Positions 7,168 through 13,253 of a DNA stretch of 13,253 bases are shown here, piece after piece. Position numbers and translations under genes: made by a program. This DNA comes from UBA4744 sp963718995. GTDB taxonomy: Bacteria > Actinomycetota > Acidimicrobiia > Spongiisociales > UBA4744. The stretch covers positions 1 through 13,253 of the forward strand of contig CAVRAP010000022.1 of NCBI GenBank assembly GCA_963718995.1, in the 5' to 3' direction. Position 1 is the first letter of the stretch. Every line of letters starts with the position of its first letter. The notes under the pieces were generated by a model. The model was not told the origin of the DNA and made no database searches. It worked only from the letters and a program-made list of their open reading frames with translations.

Positions 7168-8484
7168 CTACCTCGTCGAGTAGTAGTTGCCGAGGGGCAT
7201 CATGCCGAATAGGGACTCGGTTGAGGAGGCAGGCACCGAGATAACATCGGCCACAACCGGGATCCGGTCCTCGTCGTAGCGGGAAGGGCCGGCCCCGAAT
7301 CCGAAGTCGACGTCTCCCAGCCGGTCGCGAGCCGACCAGACACCCTCTCGCGTCAGATCACCTTCGCTGAGAGCTTCCTCGAGGATCAGGTGGAAGGTTG
7401 CCGCCTGGGTATACCCGAGGTAGAACCACGGGTTGACTATTGCCCGATCCGGGACTCGAGAATCAAAACGGGCGAGATTGTCCCGGAGCAGCTTCATTCC
7501 CGGCGCTTCGCTCTCGAAGGGTGGCAACGAACCGATGACGAATAGGTTGTTCAGGGCTTCGAGACCGGTCGTTTCGTCGCCATCGGCCCCGACTGCAGCC
7601 GGGAGCGAAGCGTCGTAAGACTGGGCAGTCAGGATCAGAGTCGGGCGGTAGTCGAGTAACTCGAGGGTGGCCACCATTTGCAGCACCGCCTCGGGTGTTG
7701 AACAAACGAAGAGGGTCTTCACGCCGGCTTCCTCCATCGTTGCCAGCGGCTCGGAGAATTCCGTCGAAGCGGCAGCATGGCCCACACGCACCGCAACGCC
7801 GGCTGCATCCCGATCGGTCGCCTGGTCGAATCCGGCCAAACAGTCCTCCCCGAAGTACACACCTTCTTGATATACGAGGCCGAGGGGCGGTTCGACAGCC
7901 AGTACTGGTTCCTCCGCCCGGCCTGCCACGATGGCGCCGGCGATCTGATCCCGGTACGTTGGGATCGCCAGGTTGAGGAGCACGTTGGGCGCCGCCGACC
8001 AGCTCGAGGCTTGCGACCCGGCCGCAATCAAGATCTGCTCGGGACCCGTCTCCGCCACGAGTGCGGAGGTGATGGGGCTCCCCAGGACCGAAGATATGGC
8101 CAGCGCGTTCGAACGGTTCGCCGCCCACAGCGTTCGAGCGGTTCCTTCGTCATACGCACTGTCGAGCGCGGTCATCCGCACCGCGTAGGTCCCTCCGATC
8201 CCCCCGAGAGCGTCATTCACATAGGCCCAATAGGCCTCGTGACCTTCCAGCGCCGACCGGCCAAATGTTTCCAGGGTCCCCGAGAGGGGCACGAGCGCGG
8301 CCAACGTGATGGTGTCATCGACGATTCCCGTTCCGGTCAGAACGGCTGGTTCTGTCGACGTCGTCGTGATGGGATCGCCGATCAACGTGGTCGTCGTCTC
8401 TTCAGATGTGCTGGTGCAAGCGGCGGCCGCCAGCACTAGGACCAGCACCCACGACGAGATGATCCTGTGTCTCATGCCCGACAT
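7168..8484 (-). CDS. Lipoprotein solute-binding protein, branched-chain amino acid ABC type (LivJ-like)
   Basis: This 438-residue protein looks like a periplasmic-binding-protein type 1 receptor (Peripla_BP_6 group). A signal peptide with hydrophobic core VLVLVLAAAA (about residues 13-22) ends in a lipobox with Cys23 as the lipidation site. A Ser/Thr-rich tether follows (residues 24-46). The binding domain opens with DDTITLAALVPLSGTLETFG, typical of the family, and ends near the C-terminus. The ligand could be an amino acid, a short-chain amide or an aromatic acid; the sequence does not decide. No permease or ATPase gene lies next to it, so the transporter partners must be encoded elsewhere. 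The start is ATG 8484, with ATG 8475 as a close alternative that has GAGA upstream at reasonable spacing. It diverges from bioY across 71 bp that contain two palindromes. Confidence 0.87.
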   Translation of the reverse strand: MSGMRHRIISSWVLVLVLAAAACTSTSEETTTTLIGDPITTTSTEPAVLTGTGIVDDTITLAALVPLSGTLETFGRSALEGHEAYWAYVNDALGGIGGTYAVRMTALDSAYDEGTARTLWAANRSNALAISSVLGSPITSALVAETGPEQILIAAGSQASSWSAAPNVLLNLAIPTYRDQIAGAIVAGRAEEPVLAVEPPLGLVYQEGVYFGEDCLAGFDQATDRDAAGVAVRVGHAAASTEFSEPLATMEEAGVKTLFVCSTPEAVLQMVATLELLDYRPTLILTAQSYDASLPAAVGADGDETTGLEALNNLFVIGSLPPFESEAPGMKLLRDNLARFDSRVPDRAIVNPWFYLGYTQAATFHLILEEALSEGDLTREGVWSARDRLGDVDFGFGAGPSRYDEDRIPVVADVISVPASSTESLFGMMPLGNYYSTR

Positions 8485-8486
8485 CT

Positions 8487-8511
8487 CGGTGTAACCAACA
8501 CCGCACTGCGG
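8487..8511. promoter_or_regulatory. Two overlapping palindromes between solute-binding protein gene and bioY
   Basis: CGGTGT-AACCA-ACACCG (8487-8503) is a perfect inverted repeat with 6-bp arms, and CCGCA-C-TGCGG (8501-8511) is a second perfect one sharing three bases with it. They start two bases upstream of the ATG at 8484 and reach to just ahead of the putative bioY -10. Either an operator for a dimeric regulator or a 5' hairpin of the minus-strand mRNA would fit. It does not match the BirA-type TTGTAAACC half-site that I know from biotin operons. Confidence 0.4.
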
Positions 8512-8518
8512 AGATCAA

Positions 8519-8524
8519 TAGGAT
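8519..8524 (+). promoter_or_regulatory. Putative -10 box (TAGGAT) for bioY
   Basis: TAGGAT fits TANNNT and predicts a start near 8531, giving a leader of about 25 nt that includes GGGGAA (8545-8550) five bases before the GTG at 8556. The -35 position would fall inside the palindromes at 8487-8511, a usual place for repressor binding. No TTGACA-like hexamer is seen. Confidence 0.35.
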
Positions 8525-8555
8525 CACGGAACGATCTTCTGAATGGGGAAATCAC

Positions 8556-9134
8556 GTGCAGACCTACTCGCCTTCCGTCCTGTCGACTCGCATCTTGCCA
8601 CGCCACGCAGTGATCACTGCGGCGCTGGTGGTCGGGTTTGCCCTGTTGACCGCGTTGGCTGCTCAGGTCAGAATTCCCCTCCCCTTCACACCGGTGCCCG
8701 TGACCGGCCAGACGCTGGCCGTTTTGCTGGCGGGCGCAGCCCTCGGCTCGAGAGCCGGGGCGGCCAGTCAAGGGTTGTACATCCTGCTCGGCCTCGGTGG
8801 GCTCCCCTTCTTTCAGGGCGGCAACAGCGGATGGGACTATGCAACCGGCCCCACCCTGGGCTATCTCGTCGGTTTCGTTGTCGCCGCAGCCGCCGTCGGC
8901 TATTTGGCGGAACGCAAGCACGACCGAACGATCACTACCGCCCTGCCTGCATTTCTGGCCGGAACGGTCGTCATCTATGGGTTTGGAGTCGGATGGCTTA
9001 TGGTCGCCCTGCCAACCGACCTCACCGACGCCCTCGTGAAGGGCCTCGTCCCGTTCGTGATCGGTGACCTGCTCAAGGTCGCGCTGGCCGGGACCCTCCT
9101 CCCGGCAGCCTGGAAGCTGGCCGGGGAGCGCTGA
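8556..9134 (+). CDS. bioY: BioY, biotin transporter substrate-binding (S) component
   Basis: BioY is the membrane S component of ECF-type biotin transporters and binds biotin directly; some BioY proteins work without a dedicated energising module. The 192-residue product has about six hydrophobic segments. Family hallmarks are visible: QVRIPLPFTPVPVTGQTLAVLLAG (in pieces, residues 37-60), GLYILLGLGGLPFFQGG (73-89), ATGPTLGYLVGF (96-107) and KGLVPFVIGDLLKVAL (162-177). The start is GTG 8556 with GGGGAA just upstream. No bioM/bioN (ATPase and T component) genes are adjacent, so it is either a solo BioY or uses shared ECF components encoded elsewhere. The stop lies 14 bp before valS. The biotin operator, if any, may be in the palindromic spacer upstream. 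Confidence 0.95.
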   Translation: MQTYSPSVLSTRILPRHAVITAALVVGFALLTALAAQVRIPLPFTPVPVTGQTLAVLLAGAALGSRAGAASQGLYILLGLGGLPFFQGGNSGWDYATGPTLGYLVGFVVAAAAVGYLAERKHDRTITTALPAFLAGTVVIYGFGVGWLMVALPTDLTDALVKGLVPFVIGDLLKVALAGTLLPAAWKLAGER

Positions 9135-9136
9135 GC

Positions 9137-9142
9137 TACGCT
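9137..9142 (+). promoter_or_regulatory. Putative -10 box (TACGCT) for leaderless valS transcript
   Basis: TACGCT lies in the 14-bp gap between bioY and valS and ends six bases (CGGAGC) before the ATG at 9149. This is the same geometry as at the UPF0182 gene. The only purine-rich element, GGAG, is one base from the ATG and too close to act as a Shine-Dalgarno. No -35 is evident. Confidence 0.4.
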
Positions 9143-9148
9143 CGGAGC

Positions 9149-11677
9149 ATGCGGCGCGTTCCGGACAAGCCGAGTCTTGAGGGGCTCGAGGAAACCTGGC
9201 CGGTTCGGTGGGAAGCCGACCGTACCTACCGTTTCGACCGCTCGAAGCGGCGGGACGAGATCTTCTCGATCGACACCCCACCACCGACCGTCTCGGGCTC
9301 GCTGCACGTTGGGCACGTTTTCTCGTACACCCACACCGACACGATCGCCCGCTATCAGCGCATGCGGGGCCGGGAAGTCTTTTACCCGATGGGTTGGGAC
9401 GACAACGGGCTGCCCACGGAACGGCGAGTCCAGAATCACTTCGGCGTTCAATGCGATCCGACGCTCCGCTACGACCCTGGTTTTGTCGCCCCGGCCCGTC
9501 CGGCCGATCCACCCCTCTCGATCTCGCGCCGCAATTTCATCGACGTGTGCAACGGGCTGACCGCCGAGGATGAGCAGGTGTTCGAGGACTTGTGGCGGGC
9601 TCTCGGCTTGTCGGTCGATTGGTCCCATACCTATACGACCATCGGTGCGCCGGCGCGTCGGGCCGCCCAGCGGGCTTTCCTCCGCAACCTCGCCCGGGAC
9701 GAGGCCTACGCCCAGGACGCTCCGGTGCTGTGGGACGTCGATTTCGGAACGGCTGTAGCCCAAGCGGAGCTCGAGGATCGCAGCCATCCGGGTGCCTACT
9801 ACCGGATTTCGTTCCGGCGACCCGGCGGTGAGAAGGTCTTCATCGACACGACGCGGCCCGAGCTCATTCCTGCGTGTGTGGCAGTCGTCGCCCACCCGGA
9901 TGACGACCGTTACCGCCACCTGATAGGCGGCACCCTGGTGACTCCGCTCTTTGGTGTCGAGGTTGCCGTCGTGGCACACGAGCTTGCCGATCCGGACAAG
10001 GGCACCGGGATAGCGATGATCTGTACGTTCGGCGATACCATCGACGTCACCTGGTGGCGCGAATTTGACCTGCCTACCCGCGCGATTATTGGTCGCACCG
10101 GCCTCTTCCAAGACGAACCTCCCGCCTGGTTGATCGACCCCGCCGGACGTTCTGCCTATGGATCGTTGGCCGGGCTGCCCGCCGAAGCCGCCCGCAGCAC
10201 GATCCGGGCACTGCTCGGCGAATCTGGAGATCTGGACGGCGAGCCACGCCCCATCGATCATCCGGTCAAGTTCTACGAAAAAGGCGAGCATCCACTCGAG
10301 ATTGTTGCCAGCCGCCAGTGGTACATCCGCAACGGGGGGCGCGACAACGCCCTCCGGGGCCGGTTGCTCGAACGGGGCAATGAACTCGCCTGGGTACCCG
10401 AGACGATGCGAGTCCGCTACCAGCATTGGGTGGAGGGGTTGACCGGCGACTGGTTGATCAGCCGGCAGCGTTTCTACGGGGTTCCCGTCCCCGTCTGGTA
10501 TCCCATCGGGCCGGACGGGATTTCGGACTATGAACACCACCTGACCCCCAACGAATCGGATCTGCCGGTTGACCCATCGTCGGAACCGCCCCCCGGGTTC
10601 ACCGAGGATCAACGGGGACAACCGGGTGGTTTTGTCGGGGATCCCGACGTGATGGACACCTGGGCAACATCGTCCCTCACTCCCCAGATCGCTTGCGGGT
10701 GGGAAGACGACCCCGACCTGTTTGCCAGAACCTTTCCGATGGACCTGCGACCCCAAGCCCACGAGATCATCCGTACCTGGCTGTTCGCCACCGTCACCCG
10801 CGCCCACCTCGAACATGACCTCCTCCCCTGGCGCACTGCGGCCATCTCGGGATGGATCCTGGATCCGGACCGCAAGAAGATGTCGAAGTCCAAAGGGAAT
10901 GTGGTGACCCCCATGGCGTTGCTGCACCGTTTCGGACCCGACGCTCTCCGCTACTGGGCCGCCCGGGGCCGGCCCGGCGCCGATACGGCCTTCGATGAGG
11001 GTCAGATCAAGATCGGGCGGCGCCTGGCGACCAAGATCCTCAACGCCTCCCGCTTCGTTCTGAACCTGGGTGACGACATCGCCCGGGACGAGATCACCGA
11101 GCCGGTCGATCGATCACTGATCGCGGGGTTGATGACGTTGGTCGATGACTGCACTGCGGCCCTCGACGCCTTCGACTACACGCGAGCTTTGGACCGGACC
11201 GAGACCAGCTTCTGGACATGGACGGACGACTACCTGGAACTGGTCAAGAGCCGCGCCTACGGGGAAGGTGGTCCAGCAGCATCCGCCCAGGCGACGCTGC
11301 AGCTCTCGCTGTCTGTCTACCTGCGCCTGTTTGCCCCGTTTCTGCCGTTTGCCACGGACGAAGTCTGGTCATGGTGGCAGCCCGGATCGGTTCATCGGGC
11401 CGCCTGGCCGGCCGCCGCCGACTTACACGAGCACTCCGGGGACGGAAACGTGCTGGAAGCAGTCACGGCGGTGCTCACGCAGGTTCGCAAAGCCAAGTCA
11501 GAAGCTCACGTGTCGATGCGAACGCCGGTCACCGTGCTGACGATCGACGACACCGCTGCGAACCTCGAGCGGCTCCGGGCGGGCCTTGTCGATCTCCAGT
11601 TGGCTGCCAAAGCCGAAGCAGTCGAACTCCATGAGGCAACGACCCGCTCGGTCGCGGTGATTCTGGAAGTGGCCTGA
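9149..11677 (+). CDS. valS: Valine--tRNA ligase, archaeal-type (type 2)
   Basis: This class I aminoacyl-tRNA synthetase attaches valine to tRNA-Val in the cytoplasm and edits mischarged threonine. The 842-residue protein has the HIGH-type motif HVGH at residues 53-56 (PPPTVSGSLHVGHV) and KMSKS at 577-581 (KKMSKSKGNVVTP). A CP1 editing domain spans roughly residues 180-380, opening near TTRPELIPACVAVVAHP. The anticodon-binding region follows from about residue 640. The stretch MGWDDNGLPTERRVQNHFGV (81-100) is the archaeal-like version; the common bacterial enzyme has DHAGIATQ at this place. The shorter C-terminus, lacking most of the long coiled-coil tail of E. coli ValRS (951 residues), agrees. 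The start is ATG 9149, 14 bp after bioY, probably leaderless. No T-box leader fits in the gap. The frame is intact throughout. Confidence 0.96.
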   Translation: MRRVPDKPSLEGLEETWPVRWEADRTYRFDRSKRRDEIFSIDTPPPTVSGSLHVGHVFSYTHTDTIARYQRMRGREVFYPMGWDDNGLPTERRVQNHFGVQCDPTLRYDPGFVAPARPADPPLSISRRNFIDVCNGLTAEDEQVFEDLWRALGLSVDWSHTYTTIGAPARRAAQRAFLRNLARDEAYAQDAPVLWDVDFGTAVAQAELEDRSHPGAYYRISFRRPGGEKVFIDTTRPELIPACVAVVAHPDDDRYRHLIGGTLVTPLFGVEVAVVAHELADPDKGTGIAMICTFGDTIDVTWWREFDLPTRAIIGRTGLFQDEPPAWLIDPAGRSAYGSLAGLPAEAARSTIRALLGESGDLDGEPRPIDHPVKFYEKGEHPLEIVASRQWYIRNGGRDNALRGRLLERGNELAWVPETMRVRYQHWVEGLTGDWLISRQRFYGVPVPVWYPIGPDGISDYEHHLTPNESDLPVDPSSEPPPGFTEDQRGQPGGFVGDPDVMDTWATSSLTPQIACGWEDDPDLFARTFPMDLRPQAHEIIRTWLFATVTRAHLEHDLLPWRTAAISGWILDPDRKKMSKSKGNVVTPMALLHRFGPDALRYWAARGRPGADTAFDEGQIKIGRRLATKILNASRFVLNLGDDIARDEITEPVDRSLIAGLMTLVDDCTAALDAFDYTRALDRTETSFWTWTDDYLELVKSRAYGEGGPAASAQATLQLSLSVYLRLFAPFLPFATDEVWSWWQPGSVHRAAWPAAADLHEHSGDGNVLEAVTAVLTQVRKAKSEAHVSMRTPVTVLTIDDTAANLERLRAGLVDLQLAAKAEAVELHEATTRSVAVILEVA

Positions 11678-11713
11678 CCGAGAGGCCGATCACACCTGCA
11701 ATACTCGTCGGCC
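11671..11713 (+). promoter_or_regulatory. Small inverted repeats in valS-DUF1684 gap
   Basis: GGCCT-GACCGAG-AGGCC (11671-11687) overlaps the valS stop codon. GGCCGA (11684-11689) can alternatively pair with TCGGCC (11708-11713), which abuts the ATG of the next gene. Neither is followed by a T-run, so neither looks like a standard terminator. TACTCG twelve bases before the ATG resembles the -10 placement at valS but lacks the final T. Confidence 0.2.
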
Positions 11714-12241
11714 ATGAGCGATCACTTCGACGTCAATGCCCTCCTGCAATGGCGAGAGGAGCGCGATGAGTTCTGCCGAAACCATTACGCATCCCCGATC
11801 CCCGATGATCACCTGCCCGCCTTCCCAGGCCTGCGCTACTTCGATACAAACCCCGCTTTCGCCCTCCGGGGACCATTCAGCGCAGAAGAGGGCCACATCG
11901 AAATCTCATCGTCCACCGGGGGGTCGATGAACTATCGCCTGGCGGGGCGCATCACTCTGAGTATCGCCGCCTTGTCACACGACCTCCTGGTACTACACGG
12001 CGAAGCAGGCGAGATGTTCATACCGTTTCGCGACGATACCTGCGGAGCCGGGTCGTATATCGGTGGGCGGTATGCGCCCGCCGTCATGTCAGGAAGCGAC
12101 GAAGCACATGTCGATTTCAACCGCGCAATCAACCCTTATTGCGCCTATGACGAGGAGTTTTCCTGCCCGATGCCTCCAGAGGAAAACTGGTTGACCATCG
12201 CGGTGCGGGCCGGAGAAATGAGCTACGAACCGCCCTCCTAG
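11714..12241 (+). CDS. DUF1684 domain protein
   Basis: This 175-residue protein matches the DUF1684/COG3358 family, whose function is not established. The C-terminal half carries the family signature: IPFRDDTCGAGSYIGGRYAP (about residues 102-121), then VDFNRAINPYCAYDEEFSCP (about 133-152) and PPEENWLTIAVRAGE (about 154-168). The conserved Asp, Asn-Pro, Cys and Pro residues resemble a binding or catalytic pocket, but I know of no demonstrated reaction. No signal peptide or transmembrane segment is seen, so it should be cytoplasmic. Many family members are longer because of an extended N-terminus; this one is short but looks complete. It starts 36 bp after valS and ends convergently with the downstream gene, sharing the CTAG at 12238-12241. 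Confidence 0.9.
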   Translation: MSDHFDVNALLQWREERDEFCRNHYASPIPDDHLPAFPGLRYFDTNPAFALRGPFSAEEGHIEISSSTGGSMNYRLAGRITLSIAALSHDLLVLHGEAGEMFIPFRDDTCGAGSYIGGRYAPAVMSGSDEAHVDFNRAINPYCAYDEEFSCPMPPEENWLTIAVRAGEMSYEPPS

Positions 12242-13245
12242 ATCGTGCCGGCCCCGTCATTGGGGGCCGATGAGATCTCGAACACGACCTTTCCCATGGC
12301 CTTGCGACCGGTGAGGGCGCCGAACGCTTCAACATATCCATCGAGTGGATAGATCGCCGATACGTGCGGATGCAACACGCCCGATTCCGTCATCGAGAAC
12401 AACTCGGCGAAGTTGGCCGCCGAAGCCGCCGGGTTTCGCTTGGTCCAGGCTCCCCAGAAGACCCCGGTGATGGAGGCGCTCTTGAGCAGTGGGAGGTTGA
12501 GCGGGATCTCCGGAATCGATCCGGCCGCGAATCCGATGACGAGCAATCGCCCGTTCCAGGCGATGGACCGCAAGGCCTGCTCCGACAGATCGCCGCCGAC
12601 CGGGTCGTAGACGACATCGACCCCGTCCCCCTTCGTCAACTCCTTGACGCGTTCGCGGAAGTCCTCGGTGAGATAGTTGATCCCCTCGTCGGCTCCCAAC
12701 CCGGCGGCGTAGTCCAGCTTCTCGTCCGTCGAGGCGGCCGCAATAACCCGCGCTCCCATCGCCTTACCCAGGTCGACCGCCGCACTTCCTACCCCGCCGG
12801 CCGCCCCCAGCACGAGCAACGTTTCGCCGGCCTGCAGTTTCGCTCGCTGCTTGAGGGCATAGAAGGAGGTGCCGTACGTGAGGCCGAAACCGGCTGCGTC
12901 CCGGTGCTCCATGGAAGGCGGCTTGGGCATGACGCTGGATGCTTCTACTACCCACTTCGTGGCAAAAGCACCGGAGACCCCCATAGCCACGACCTCGTCG
13001 CCGACCTTGAAGTGTTGCACGTCGGCGCCAACGGCCGACACCACACCAGACGCCTCACCGCCCGGTACAAACGGCAGGTCGGGACGGAACTGGTACTTCC
13101 CTCCGATGATGAGTGTGTCCGGAAAGTTGAGACCCGCCGCCTTGACGGCGATCACTACCTCAGCGGGACCGGGCTGAGGATCAGGCACCTCCTGAACGGA
13201 CAGCCGGTCGGCCGCACCGAGTTCCGAGCAAACGAGGGCCCTCAC
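12238..13245 (-). CDS. NADPH:quinone oxidoreductase-like MDR protein
   Basis: This 335-residue protein is a standard COG0604 quinone reductase-type MDR enzyme. The N-terminal catalytic half contains VKAAGLNFPDTLIIGGKYQF (in part, residues 34-53), PFVPGGEASGVVSAVG (58-73) and VGDEVVAMG (81-89). The Rossmann half has the canonical GAAGGVGSAAVDLGKAMGARVI (147-168 region) and DVVYDPVGGDL (210-220). Zinc ligands of alcohol dehydrogenases are absent. It likely uses NADPH to reduce quinones or related unsaturated carbonyls in the cytoplasm; family members also include acyl-CoA-acting enzymes, so the substrate is open. The start is GTG at 13245, only eight bases from the window edge, so its promoter is not visible and a longer N-terminus cannot be fully excluded, although MRALVCSELG is a typical beginning. 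It is not a close copy of the other MDR gene at 6081-7118. Confidence 0.92.
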   Translation of the reverse strand: MRALVCSELGAADRLSVQEVPDPQPGPAEVVIAVKAAGLNFPDTLIIGGKYQFRPDLPFVPGGEASGVVSAVGADVQHFKVGDEVVAMGVSGAFATKWVVEASSVMPKPPSMEHRDAAGFGLTYGTSFYALKQRAKLQAGETLLVLGAAGGVGSAAVDLGKAMGARVIAAASTDEKLDYAAGLGADEGINYLTEDFRERVKELTKGDGVDVVYDPVGGDLSEQALRSIAWNGRLLVIGFAAGSIPEIPLNLPLLKSASITGVFWGAWTKRNPAASAANFAELFSMTESGVLHPHVSAIYPLDGYVEAFGALTGRKAMGKVVFEISSAPNDGAGTI

Positions 13246-13253
13246 CGTTCGGT

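Noticed and set aside
8975..10927. 650-codon open frame on the minus strand
   Set aside because: It is antisense to bioY and valS, both firmly identified, and its translation resembles no family I know.

Overview
The window comes from a high-GC bacterium, most likely an actinomycete-type organism and possibly from the Acidimicrobiia. The reasons are the frequent GTG starts, weak Shine-Dalgarno signals with several apparently leaderless genes, a DivIVA polar-growth protein, a class E-like sortase, and a PDZ/Lon-like protease close to a UPF0182 membrane protein (in mycobacteria these last two are adjacent). The lineage is inferred from gene content and composition; no rRNA is present. Nine protein genes account for almost all of the sequence. 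I see no tRNA, rRNA, CRISPR array, insertion sequence or prophage.

Left half, minus strand (5938 down to 1): a run of four envelope-related genes reads sortase, membrane-anchored PDZ/Lon-like Ser-Lys protease, a large DivIVA-domain protein, and UPF0182 (cut by the left edge). The DivIVA gene is the most interesting object. Its N-terminal polar-targeting domain and coiled coil are followed by a Pro/Glu-rich linker with 12-bp tandem repeats, then by a C-terminal domain ending in a CxxC...HxxCxC pattern like phage Mu F / SPP1 gp7 head-morphogenesis proteins. To read it whole one must skip one base twice, at CCCC (2816-2819) and at TTTT on the coding strand (2210-2213). Corrected this way it gives a clean 651-residue protein.

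Middle: a divergent MDR-superfamily oxidoreductase (plus, 6081-7118) converges on a lipoprotein solute-binding protein of the branched-chain amino acid type (minus, 8484-7168). A 71-bp divergent spacer with two overlapping palindromes separates the latter from bioY.

Right half: bioY (biotin transporter S component), valS (archaeal-type valyl-tRNA synthetase) and a DUF1684 protein run on the plus strand with short gaps. DUF1684 then meets a convergent quinone oxidoreductase-like gene (13245-12238) so tightly that both stop codons lie within one CTAG.

The left-hand block plausibly serves cell-pole growth and surface assembly: DivIVA marks the pole, the sortase anchors surface proteins, and the Lon-like protease acts at the outer face of the membrane. 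The right-hand block is housekeeping (biotin uptake, valine charging) with no obvious shared pathway. Non-coding stretches are all under 200 bp.
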